DNA of 64,000 nt from JAAYCB01 sp012744395 (lineage in GTDB: Bacteria; Planctomycetota; Planctomycetia; Pirellulales; Thermoguttaceae): the NCBI GenBank assembly GCA_028703175.1, contig JAQVNJ010000017.1, positions 1 through 64,000 of the forward strand. Reading direction: 5' to 3'. Both the position numbers and the translations under genes were made by a program. Under the pieces are notes generated by a model that was not told the origin of the DNA, searched no databases, and saw only the letters and a program-made list of their open reading frames with translations. The number at the start of each line of letters is the position of its first letter. Within the stretch, counting starts at the first letter, position 1. This document shows positions 8,101 to 18,300 of this stretch, piece after piece.

Positions 8101-9064
8101 CCTTGTGCCCGGCTGTTCGAGGAATGCATACGCGGCGACGACCGGTTGGCCAACAGCGTCTATCAGCGGGAAACGCAAATCGGCCGGGCGCTGATCCAGG
8201 AAGAATCGCTGCCCCAGGACTACACCGAGGTGCTCGACTGGAAACGGGCGACGCGGATCATCGGGTTGGCCAAAAGGGTGGCCGTGTCGCGCTGCGCTTG
8301 CCGCCACAAGGCGGAGCATCTCGGCCACGCCTGCAATGCCCCCCAGGACGTCTGCCTGGCCCTTGGCTGCGCGGCGGAGACCCTGATCCGCAACGGAACG
8401 GCGCGGGCAGTCGATCGGCTCGCCGGGCTGCGGATTCTCGAACGGGCGAAGGAAGCCGGCCTGGTGCAGACTGCCGAGAATATCCGCCGCGGGGGCGGCC
8501 TTCCTCTGCAACTGCTGCCGCTGCTGCTGCGCGATGATGGACGGCATCCGGCGGTTCGAGATCCGCACGGCGATTGCCACGAGCAGTTGGTTCGCCCAGG
8601 TCGCCGCCGCTGCTGCTTGCAGCGGCTGCGGGGCCTGTGAGAGGGCCTGCCCCGTGGGAGCGATCGCGCTTCGGTCGCGCGGCCCGGCCGCCGCGGAGGG
8701 AAATGCCGCCGACCGCTCCGCCGTGTGCGACCAGCAGCTCTGCCTGGGATGCGGCGTGTGCTCGAGCGCATGCCAGCGCGGGGCGATTCAGATGCGCGGC
8801 CGGCCGAGCAAGATCCTCCCGCCGGAGACGGTCTTTGACCGCTATGTGGCGATGGCGATCGAGCGGGGCAAGCTCGCTGATTTGCTTTTCGACGACTATC
8901 AGCGACTCAGCCACCGCGCCCTGCGGCGGATCCGCGGCGTACTCGAGCGGACGCCCGTCTGGAAAGCGGCGATGGCCGTCAAACCCCTCAAGTCGGCCTT
9001 CATGACGGCCACCGTCTGGGGCGCCAAGCGGCTCACCGGCCGGATGGCCGACCGGCTGATCTGA
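8101..9064 (+). pseudogene. 4Fe-4S dicluster ferredoxin-like protein, frameshifted and 5'-truncated
   Basis: Two frames together form one protein. The first (8101 to about 8495) reads VSRCACRHKAEHLGHACNAP, then LALGCAAETLIRNG and GLVQTAENIRRG. Moving one base in the G-run at 8491-8498 gives AFLCNCCRCCCAMMDGIRRF, which continues in frame into 8534-9064 with two ferredoxin motifs, CSGCGACERACP and CLGCGVCSSACQ, and the tail FDRYVAMAIERGKLADLLF. Family members have about 100 extra N-terminal residues that are missing here, replaced by the DUF1559 relic. With two lesions this is probably a pseudogene, though the 1-nt shift alone could be an assembly error. Known role of the family: unassigned Fe-S electron transfer. 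Confidence 0.75.
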
Positions 9065-9087
9065 AGCCGGGCAAGACGAGCGGCCAA

Positions 9088-9825
9088 CTACTCCAGCTTC
9101 CTCACCCGGACCTCGATTTCCGGCACGCCATTGAGCAATTCGACGAGCCGCGAGGTGTCCGTGTCGCCGAAGTGGTAAGGGTAGAGAATCTTCGGCCGGA
9201 TGACCTTCGCGGCGGACGCAACCATCTCCGGCGTCATCGTATAGGGCAGATTCATGGGGAGGAAGGCGACGTCGATATTCTTCAACTTCGCCATCTCGGG
9301 AATATTCTCGGTGTCGCCGGCCACGTAGACGTTCTTGTCGCCGAACGTGATCAGATATCCGTTGCCTTCGCCCTTGGGATGATACGCCTTGCCGGGGCTC
9401 CTCATGTGAACGATGTTGTAGGCGGGCACGGCACGGACAGACAGGCCCGCCACCCGCCGCACGTCCCCGTTGCGCATCACCTGGCCCGCTCCCAACTGGT
9501 CGCAGCAGACCTGGGTGGCCAGCAAGGCGGTTGCCGGCGTGGTGATCTTTTCGATCGCCTCCTTGTCCAGGTGATCGCCGTGCTCGTGGGTCACGAGGAT
9601 CACGTCGGCCTTCGGCAGCCGGGCATAGTCGGCGTAGCGGCTGACCGGATCGACGTGGATCGTCTTTCCATTCCACTGGAACATCAACGTTCCGTGCCCG
9701 ATGAACGTGAGCCGCAGATCGCCTTGCGACGTCGGCAGAACGTCTGTTTCAAAGCTTTCCGGAACCGCCGCCAGCAGACACGCCGGCAGGATGGCAACAG
9801 CGGCAAGAGCACTCAACATCTTCAT
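9088..9825 (-). CDS. MBL-fold metal-dependent hydrolase, secreted (UlaG/YtkL-like)
   Basis: 245 residues from an ATG with GGAG upstream. Signal peptide MKMLSALAAVAILPACLLAA, then the metallo-beta-lactamase core: GHGTLMFQ, the metal-binding THEHGDHLD, VYVAGDTENIPE with a metal-bridging Asp, and a late His in YPYHFGDTD. Family members hydrolyse diverse phosphoesters, lactones or lactams; substrate not predictable. The signal peptide puts it in the periplasm or outside. Confidence 0.85.
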   Translation of the reverse strand: MKMLSALAAVAILPACLLAAVPESFETDVLPTSQGDLRLTFIGHGTLMFQWNGKTIHVDPVSRYADYARLPKADVILVTHEHGDHLDKEAIEKITTPATALLATQVCCDQLGAGQVMRNGDVRRVAGLSVRAVPAYNIVHMRSPGKAYHPKGEGNGYLITFGDKNVYVAGDTENIPEMAKLKNIDVAFLPMNLPYTMTPEMVASAAKVIRPKILYPYHFGDTDTSRLVELLNGVPEIEVRVRKLE

Positions 9826-9902
9826 GGCGATGCTCCGTTTAGTTTTCAGTTTTCCGTTTTCGGTCTTCAGCCGTCATTCGACATTCGTCATTCGACATTC
9901 GC

Positions 9903-10652
9903 TCACTTCTCCGCGACCATGATCAGGTCGACACTGGTCTGCCGGTCGAAGGGCTGGAACCGGTGGTTGCCGTAGAATTGGACCTTGCTCGCCCCGGCGG
10001 CAAGCGCGGCTTGCCGCAGCGATTCCACCTCGAAGGAGAGCAGAGGCGCCGACTCGGATTGGAATTCGCCGGGCGCGGCGAGCGGCGCCACAACCAGGTG
10101 GACGAATCCCCGATCGCCGACGCGCTGCACGCCCTTGACCACGAGCGACTTTCCCTGCGGCACGTCCAAGACGAGGCATTTCTGCCAATCGACCGGGCCG
10201 TCGTCCAGACGCCAGAGGTTCAGCAGGTGAAGCACCACCGGCCCGCCGGAGCGAGCGGCGCGGATCATTCCGGCCAGGGCGCGTTCGGCGGTCGCTCGGT
10301 CGCTTGCCAGCGCCAGCGAATTGCCCAGGCAGGTTACCGCATCGAGCGGTCGCTCGGCGGGAATCGGCTCCTCGAAGCCGCGAACCGACCAGGCCAAGCC
10401 GTCCGGCTGGCCGAACTGCTCGCGGGCCTTGCGGATCATTTGCGGGCTGATGTCCGCGGCGTCGACTTGCAGGCCCCAGGCCTGAAACATGGCGGCGTGG
10501 CGCCCCGTGCCGCAGGCCACGTCGGCGACGCGCCGCGCGCCGGCCTGGTCGAAGAGCCTGCGAAAGAAAGGCTCTTCGTTGGCCAGACGTTTCGGCCAGT
10601 CGATCATTGCCTCGTAAACGTCCGTCAGATCGTCGAATCGCCCCGTCGCCAA
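9903..10652 (-). CDS. class I SAM-dependent methyltransferase
   Basis: 249 residues beginning with a TTG at 10652, chosen because a full AGGAGG lies 6 nt before it. Motif I is VADVACGTGRHAAMF, the acidic loop is VDAADISPQMI, and LDAVTCLGNSLAL supplies motif IV. It resembles small-molecule methyltransferases of the UbiE/glycine-sarcosine type; C-terminal beta strands complete the fold. No signal peptide. Its 5' end faces rubrerythrin. Substrate unknown. Confidence 0.82.
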   Translation of the reverse strand: MATGRFDDLTDVYEAMIDWPKRLANEEPFFRRLFDQAGARRVADVACGTGRHAAMFQAWGLQVDAADISPQMIRKAREQFGQPDGLAWSVRGFEEPIPAERPLDAVTCLGNSLALASDRATAERALAGMIRAARSGGPVVLHLLNLWRLDDGPVDWQKCLVLDVPQGKSLVVKGVQRVGDRGFVHLVVAPLAAPGEFQSESAPLLSFEVESLRQAALAAGASKVQFYGNHRFQPFDRQTSVDLIMVAEK

Positions 10653-10749
10653 GGATTGCCTCCTCTTCCGGTTCGAGCTATTCCCAACACGCGCCGCCGG
10701 AGCTAAACTGATCGCTTTCCAGTCTCAGCCAACTCAGGGACATTTAACC

Positions 10750-11322
10750 ATGAAGATCGCCGGATCGCAAACGGAGCGGAATCTGCTGGCGGCGTTCGCC
10801 GGAGAATCCCAGGCTCGCAATCGCTACACCTACTTTGCCGGCCAGGCGAAAAAAGATGGCTTTGTGCAGATTGCCCAGATTTTCGAAGAGACGGCCAACC
10901 AGGAAAAGGAGCATGCCAAACGCTTCTTCAAGTTCCTGGAAGGCGGCGAGGTGGAGATTCGAGCGGTGTTTCCCGCGGGGGTCATCGGCACGACTGCGGA
11001 GAATCTCTTGGCCGCGGCCAACGGGGAGAACGAGGAATGGACGAAGCTCTACCCCCAGTTTGCGGAAGTCGCCCGATCGGAGGGGTTTTCCGCAGTCGCC
11101 AAGGTCCTGGAGATGATCTGCGTCGCTGAAAAGCAGCACGAAAAGCGCTACCGCGGCCTGCTGGCCAACGTCGAGTCGGGCACGGTGTTCAAGCGAGCCG
11201 AGCCGGTCGTCTGGCGATGTCTGAACTGCGGTTACCTGCACGAAGGCCCTGAGGCCCCAGCGGCATGTCCCGCCTGCGCCCACCCCCAGGCCCATTTCGA
11301 AGTGCTTGCCGAAAACTGGTAG
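10750..11322 (+). CDS. rbr: rubrerythrin
   Basis: 190 residues. A ferritin-like four-helix diiron domain comes first (LLAAFAGESQARNRYTYFA, ETANQEKEHAKRFFKFL, then EVARSEGFSAVAKVLEMI and AEKQHEKRY, giving the Glu/ExxH ligands), followed by a rubredoxin-like FeS4 domain with C-x2-C pairs (CLNCGYLHEG and CPAC). Rubrerythrin reduces hydrogen peroxide in the cytoplasm of anaerobes and microaerophiles, which hints at low-oxygen life alongside KorAB. Length is normal for the family. Confidence 0.95.
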   Translation: MKIAGSQTERNLLAAFAGESQARNRYTYFAGQAKKDGFVQIAQIFEETANQEKEHAKRFFKFLEGGEVEIRAVFPAGVIGTTAENLLAAANGENEEWTKLYPQFAEVARSEGFSAVAKVLEMICVAEKQHEKRYRGLLANVESGTVFKRAEPVVWRCLNCGYLHEGPEAPAACPACAHPQAHFEVLAENW

Positions 11323-11405
11323 GCGCGGCGGCTTTGCGATTGGCAAACGCCACCCGCTGCCCAGACACGCCGGTCCAAGCTCGCCATCCGGGCAGGCCGC
11401 GGATG

Positions 11406-11606
11406 TCAATCTGACTTAGCAGATCGGGTCCGCGGATCGCCCTCCTCCAGCGCCGATAGCGATCCGCCCCGCCGCCGTGCAACCGCTTCGCGGAGGAGGA
11501 ACTCGATCTGGCCGTTGACGCTGCGGAGTTCTTGCCGGGCCCAGGCCTCGAGCTCCTCGTGCAGTCGCGGGTCGATTCGCAGCAGGAAAGACTTTCGCGA
11601 GGTCAT
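11406..11606 (-). CDS. small ribbon-helix-helix (Arc-like) DNA-binding protein
   Basis: 66 residues: a short beta strand (KSFLLRIDPRLHEEL) then two helices (EAWARQELRSVNGQIEFLLREAVARR), the standard RHH layout with SVNGQIEFLL typical of Arc/HicB-like proteins. Such proteins bind palindromic operators as dimers and often repress their own operon. It lies 9 nt after a small ORF (11616-11831), and a perfect palindrome sits upstream of both at 11877-11898. The C-terminal tail is disordered. Confidence 0.7.
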   Translation of the reverse strand: MTSRKSFLLRIDPRLHEELEAWARQELRSVNGQIEFLLREAVARRRGGSLSALEEGDPRTRSAKSD

Positions 11607-11615
11607 GCCGGCCGC

Positions 11616-11831
11616 TCACGCTTGGAGTGCGCCGGTGTTGATCACCGGCTGGGCTTCCCGTTCGCCGCAGAGCAGGACGAGGAGACTGCTGACCATGGCC
11701 GCCTTGCGTTCCTCGTCCAGAACCAGGCCCCTCGTCGCCGGCAGCATCCACCCACCCTTGAGCGCTTGAATCTGCTCTTCGCGCTCGCATCTTCGCTTCG
11801 CCCCAATCGCCGCTCCCAGGCACGCACGCAT
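11616..11831 (-). CDS. small hypothetical ORF upstream of the RHH gene
   Basis: 71 residues, ending with a helix LDEERKAAMVSSLLVLLCGE. Its stop is 9 nt before the RHH start, so the two may be co-transcribed. GGAGG directly abuts the ATG, too close for ideal initiation, and the true start could be upstream. No family recognised; might be an antitoxin-partner or a spurious frame. Confidence 0.35.
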   Translation of the reverse strand: MRACLGAAIGAKRRCEREEQIQALKGGWMLPATRGLVLDEERKAAMVSSLLVLLCGEREAQPVINTGALQA

Positions 11832-11876
11832 CGCCTCCCGGCCAATACGACGGTCGGAGGACCAGCCGCGCGGGCC

Positions 11877-11898
11877 ATCTTAATGATATCATTAAGAT
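11877..11898. promoter_or_regulatory. perfect 22-bp AT-rich palindrome, candidate RHH operator
   Basis: ATCTTAATGAT is followed directly by its exact reverse complement ATCATTAAGAT. It is AT-rich inside GC-rich DNA and lies 46 bp before the small ORF that precedes the RHH gene, where an autoregulatory operator would be expected. Too weak to be a terminator. Confidence 0.5.
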
Positions 11899-12373
11899 AC
11901 CATTCGTCAATGCGGTCGGAATCTCGGGGGGCCGATCGGCGTCGATCCACTTTGCGCGATCGAAAAAACTTTCGGAGTCGATGCGTTTCGTGTATACTTC
12001 CAGGGTATCGCGAGGCGGGGGTGGCCGAGCAGCGGTCCATTCTGACAAGTTGGATGGCACTCCGCCGAGCCGCCAATTGCTGGACAGGGGCACGCACGCC
12101 CTGCCGTCACGCCTTTGATTCCCACCGTCATCGAGCGGCGCTTGGTGCCTGGACAATCCGTCGGCATCGATCGCCGTGCCCGCCCCAATCCCGCCTCGAT
12201 AGGCCTGTTGCCCAGCGCAGTCGCCCTGCGGATTGGTGCCGATAACCGGCACGACCGTTAAAACAGGAAGTGTGCGCAAGAACTTTCGTTTACTTGCTTT
12301 ACGTCTTCCAGATTTGAAATTAGTCTGGAGAACAGGTCTCGCCAAACACTGAAACTCCCCCTGGAGATACATC
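11899..12373. other. leader/intergenic region upstream of the giant gene
   Basis: No credible gene. A TATACT box (11993-11998) has a weak TTTCGG 17 bp upstream (11970-11975); if used, the giant gene would have a leader of about 365 nt. The gene start is preceded by GGAG (12360s). A tRNA-like string at about 12017 does not fold properly. Confidence 0.3.
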
Positions 12374-15300
12374 GTGCTCGGATTCCCAACGCGCAGTTCC
12401 GCCTATTGCGTTCCGTTGGCGCTGCTCGTCTGGCTCGGCGGGGTCTCGCTGGCCATCGGCCAGGAGCCCGCTCCCGCGGCGTCTCAGGAGGCCGGCGCGG
12501 AGAAGCCAGCGCCGCCAGCCGCATCGGAGTCGCCGGGCGAGCCGGCCGCCGCGCCGGCGCCCTCCAAGGGCGGTTCGCCATCGCCTTCCGACGGTTCGGC
12601 TCAACCCGCCGAGCCACCGCCCCCCAAGCCGGACCAGCGGCCGACCGGCGAAGGCCGCGGCCCCAGGGGCAGGAGGCCTGAGGGCGATCGTTCGGGCGGA
12701 CCGGCAGCGCCGGGCGGACCGGCGGGCAGGCCGTCACGGGCCCACGATCCCGAGACCAGCTACACCAGGCTCGTCCACCCGGAGATCGCCGAGCGGATGG
12801 GGTTGACCGACGAGCAGCGGTCCCGGGTCGCGGCGATTTTCAGCGACCGCGCCGCGGCGATCGCCGCCGCCGACGCGGAGGGGCGCGCCCGGGCAATCCG
12901 CGAGGCCGAACAGAAACTGGCCGACGTGCTTACCGCCGACCAGCGCGCCGCGTGGCTCGATACGTTGCAGCGACGGAGCATCCGCTTCAATTTCCGCTTC
13001 CAGCTCTGGGCTGACGTGCTCGAATGGTTCGCCGAACAGGCGGACCTTTCCCTGGTGATCAACAATCCGCCGCCGGGCACCTTCAATTACAGCGACACGA
13101 AGGAGTATACGCCCGAAGAGGCAATCGACATCCTCAACGGCGTCCTGCAAACAAAAGGCTTCACGCTGATCCGCCGCGACAAGATGTTGATTGTCCATGA
13201 TCTCTCGCAGGGGATCCCCGACGGATTAATCCCCCGGGTGAGCCTGGAGGAGCTCGACCGCCGCGGCAAGTTTGAACTGGTCAGCGTGCAGTTTCCTCTC
13301 GGGCGGAAACAGGTCCCGGTGGTCGAGGCGGAGATCAAGCCGCTCCTCGGGCCGCACGGCAAGATCGTCGCGCTCCCGGCGACCAAGCAGCTTGTGGTCA
13401 GCGACATGGCCGGCGTGATGCGGGCGATCAGCACCGTGATCGAGTCGGTCCCCGAGCCTCCCCAGCCGAAAAAGGAGGAGCCGAAGCCGCAGCCGCCGAA
13501 GGAGAAGCCGATTCCGCCCGAGTTGGTCGTCTATCCGATCACCAAGGCCGATCCGAAGGCGGTCCAGGACGTCGTCAGCAAGATGATCCCGAACGTCACG
13601 CTGGAGTATGACGGCAAGCGGGGCCAGCTCTACGCGTACACGACACCGAACTTCCAGGCCACGATCGCCAAGGTGCTCGAAAGCATGGAGGCCGACCTGC
13701 CGCCCGAGCTGGATCGCTACCTGGAGATCTACTCGATCAAGGAAGTCAGCGCGGCCGCCGCGCCCGGCGGCAACGCCGGCATGATCCGCGAACGCTACGG
13801 CATCCCCCGTTACCGGGTCGACGAGTACGGGCGGCGGATTCCGATGGGCGGCGGGCGGAACTATCCCCAGGAAGGCCGCTCCTTCCGCTACTTCAGGGGC
13901 GAGAACCCGCAAGACGCCGCGGCCGCGGCGACGCAGCCGACGGCCGATACCTTTCTCAACACGCTCCAACAGATGGTTCCGGGCGCGGAAATCCATATCG
14001 ACCGCGGCAGCAATCGCTTGATGGCCTTCGCCACGAGGGCCGAGCATGAGGTCATCCAGTCGGTGATCGAAAAATTCGGCGGGAACGCGACCGCCGACGA
14101 GGTCCCACTGGTCGAAGTCTACGAGATCACGCACAGCGACCCCGACTCGTTGAAGACGATGTTCGAATCGCTGTTTCCCGGCGTCCAGGTCAACATCGAC
14201 AAGGCCACCAACAGCATGGTGGTCTTCGCCTATCCGAGCGAACATGCAACGATCCGGTCGACCCTCGACCGCCTCATGCCGCCTCCGGTCGAGGGCCAGC
14301 CGGCCGCGCGTTCGGCCACGGAGCTGCGATTCTACCCGCTCAAGGATCGCTACCCGCCGACGCTGCAATCGGTCCTTGCCGGGCTGGTGCCCAGCGCCCT
14401 GGTGACCTACGACTCCTACAACGATCGCCTGATCGTCGTCGGCTCGGCCACCGATCACGAGATCATCAGCCGCGGCGTCGAGCAGCTCGAGACGGCCAAG
14501 GCCGAGGAGCGCAGCAGGCTCGTCGTCTACCCCGTGACCCCCGTGCAGAAGAAGCGGTTCACGACCGTCCTGCAAAACCTGATCAAGGAATTGCCCAGCG
14601 TCGTCGTCCTCCCGGATATCAAGGCGGGCGAACTGGCCATCTGGGCCACCGCGCTGCACCACGAGGCGATCGCCGGCATCCTCGAGCAGTTCAAGGGGGA
14701 GGGGGCGGCCGCCGAGGACGCGTTCCAGCTCGTCGCCTACCCCGTCAAGGCGACCGACCCGACCAGCGCCCAGGAGATGCTCCAGGACCTGTTTCCCGGC
14801 GCGCGGATGCTCCCCGACCGCAAGGGCGCGAAACTGCTCGTCTGGGCCACCGCCGCCGAGCACGAACAGATCAAGAAGTCGATTGCCGGGATCACTTCCG
14901 AAGCGCCCGAAGAGCAACCGCGGTTCGAAACCTATACGATCCGCAGTCTCTCCAGGCGGAGCCCCGGCGCTTCCCGGGTGCTCGAATCGCACCTGAACGA
15001 ACTCGTGCCCCGGGCCACCCTGACGCTCGATGCGGCCAGCGGCGAATTGATCGTCTGGGCGACGCCGGAAGAGCAGGCGCTGGTCCGCGCCGCGATCGAG
15101 AAGCTCGGACAGGGCGACGCGCCGGAAAACACCCCCTCGCTGAAAATCTATCCGCTGGGCGATCTCGACCCGGCCGTCGTGCAACCCCTGCTGAGCGAAT
15201 TGTCTCCCGCCGCGCAACTGTCGATCGACACGAAGTCGGGCAACCTGCTTGCCCTGGCCGTGCCGGCCGAACAGGCCGTGATCCAGAAGACACTCGATGA

Positions 15301-18300
15301 ACTACAGCAGTCGGAACTGCCGGAAAACACCCCCGAGCTGCGTTTCCATCCGCTCAAGGAGCAGTTGCCGGCGAATGTCCTGAAGCTGCTCGGCCAGCTC
15401 GCCCCCAAGGCGGAAATCACGCCCGACGGCGAGAATGGCCGCCTGATGGTCGTCGCCACGCCGGCCGACCACGAGAAGATCATCAAGACGATCGAGACCG
15501 TCGAAGATGCCGGCACAACCGGGCCGGAAGTCCGCTTCTACCCGCTGGAAAACGACCTGCCCACCGCCGTGCTCACGATCCTCAAGACGCTGGCTCCCAA
15601 GGCCCAGATCACGCCCGACGCGAGCGGCAAGTACCTGACCGTCGTCGCTACGCCGGCCGACCACGAGGTCGTCAAGCAGACCATCGAGCAGGCAACCAGC
15701 ACGCTGCCGCCGGAAGAAAGACCGCAGCTTGTCGTCTACGCCGTCACCGCCGAGCAGCAGAACCGTTTCCAGGCAATCCTCGGGCGGATTACGGCGGAGT
15801 TGCCGGGCGTGCAGGTGATCCCCGACACGAAGCCCGGCCAGTTGTCGATCTGGGCCCGGCCTTCGGAGCACGAGGTGCTCCGCGACGTCCTCGATGAGCT
15901 CCGCCAGGAGCTGCCGCCCGAGGAACAATTCCAGCTTGCGGCCTATCCGCTCCGGTCGGCCGATCCGGCCAGCGTGACCAAGGTGCTCGAAGAGCTGTTT
16001 CCGAACACGAAGATCACCCTCGACGCGAAGTCGAACCGGCTGCTGATCTGGACGCGGGCCGCCGAGCAGGCGGCAATCGAGGCGGCCCTCAGACAGATCG
16101 ACGCCGACGGTTCGGCCGACGAACAACGGCGGTTCGAGGTCTACCCGATCGGCATCAGGGGGCTGACCGCCGCGGCCCGCGCCGCCCGATCGGCCGAATT
16201 TCTCGCCAGCCTCCAGACGCTGGTGCCCAACGCCAAGCTCACGATCGACTCGCAGACGGGCGACCTGGTGGCGTTCGCCACACCCGCCGAGCACGAAATC
16301 CTCCGCACGGCGGTGGAGAAGCTCGGCGGCCGCTCCTCCGCGGCCGGCCGGTCGAGCCAGCTTGAAGTCCACCAGCTCACCTCGGCCGACCCGGCGACGA
16401 CGCTCTCGCTCCTGGAAGGCCTCGCCCCAGAAGCGGAAATCAAGCTCGACACGGCCAACAAGCGGCTGATCGTCCTGGCGCCGCCCGAAACGCAAGCCAC
16501 GATCCGCAATACGCTCGCGCAGATTCAACCCACCCAGCCGGGGCCGAACGACCCCCAGGCCCGCGTGATCAACCTCAAGCAGAAACCGGCCAAGGCCCTC
16601 TCCACGGTGATCGCGCGGTTGGCGCCGAACGCGGAAGTCACCGTGGACGAGGAGGGCAAGCGGATCGTCGTCGTCGCCACCGAGGCCGACCAGGAATTGA
16701 TCCGGCGGACCGTCGAACAGATTGACGGGGCGCTGCCCGCCGAGGAGGAAAACACGTTGATGGTCTTCCCGGTCGCCCCGGCCCAGCGCAAGCGGTTCGA
16801 GGCGGTCGTCCAGTCGCTCACCAAGGAAATGCCCGAGGTGGAAATCATCGAGGACGACGAGCCCACGCAACTGTCGGTCTGGGCGAAGCCGTCGGAGCAC
16901 AAGGTGATCGGCGAAATCCTCCAGCAGCTCAAGGCCGGCATGGCGCCGGAGACCCAGCGGCGATTCGAGGCCTATTCGATCCAGGGCGCGATCGGCTACG
17001 AGACGACCAGGTCGGGGCAGTTGATGACCGCGGCCACGCTGACCACCGGGCTCCAGGAGCTCGTGCCCGGCGCCAAGCTGATGATCGACGCCAAGAACAA
17101 CAAGCTGATCGCCTGGGCGAGTCCCGAGGAGCACGCGATGCTCAAGGAGGCGGTGGAGAAGCTCGCGCCCGGCGGCGGCGCCGAAGGGTCGCCCCTGCTG
17201 CATGTCTACAAGCTGGCGAAGAAGGCCCCATCCACGCTCGCCGCCGGCCTGCAAAAGCTCGTCCCCGGCGCGGACGTTGCCCTCGACGCCGACGGGGTGA
17301 ACCTGACCGTCGTCGGCACGCCCGCCGACCAGCAACTGGTCCAGGACGCGGTCGACCGGCTGGAAAAGGCCGCGGCCGAAGGGGCCCAGCCGTATTTCGA
17401 GGCATACGAGATTCGCGGGCTCGGCGGCAGATCGTCAACGGGGCGCTATTATCACTTCCAGTCGTTCATGACCAACTTGCAGCCCCTCGTGCCCAACGCC
17501 AAGCTCTCGGTCGACTATGAATCGGGAAGCCTGACCGCCTTCGCCACCGCCGAGGAACACGCGATCCTCAAGACGTCGATCGAGAAACTCACGTTCGCCG
17601 GCCCGGACAAGACGCCGGAACTGAAAGTCTACACGCTCAAGTCCGAGTTCCCGGAGACCCTCTCCGACGGGCTCCGCGAGCTTGCCCCGCGAGCGCGAAT
17701 CAGTATCGACGCCGACGCGCGGCAGTTGACCGTCGTGGCGTCGGCCGCCGACCACCAGATCGTCAAGGACGCGCTGGACAAGGTCGACCAGGCGGCGTCC
17801 GAAAAGGAGAAGCCCTTTTTCAAGGTCTACTCCGTGACGGCGGTCCGCACCGATTCCTACGGCGGCGGCTACGGGGGCCGCTTCTCGGCCGCGCGGAACA
17901 TGATCGAGCAGTTGCAGAAATTCGCGCCCAAGGCGAACATGTCGATCGACAATTCGACCGGCAACATCCTCGTCTTCGCCACCCAGGAGGAGCACGATGC
18001 GATCGAGTCGGCGCTGGCCGGACTGACGAAGGTCGGCTCCTCGGAAGACCCGGCGACGCTGGCCGTCTACCGGATGCAGAACGCCGATGAACGGGCCGTC
18101 TTCCAGCTGCTCCAGAACCTGGCGCCGAACGCCAAGTTGACGCTCGACTACCGCACCGACAGCATCATGGCGCTGGCCGTGGCCGAAGACCACCAGGTCA
18201 TCAAGAACGCGCTGGACCAGCTCGACCCGGGCGCTTCGGGCCCCAACGCGGCGGAGCTGCGGTTCTACTCGCTCCGCCAGGCGCCGCCGCAGAGCCTGAT

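Noticed and set aside
12016..12110. tRNA-like string GCGGGGGTGGCCGAGC resembling a tRNA-Ser/Leu 5' end
   Set aside because: No matching acceptor 3' strand, D-stem pairing fails, and no GTTCRA T-loop.
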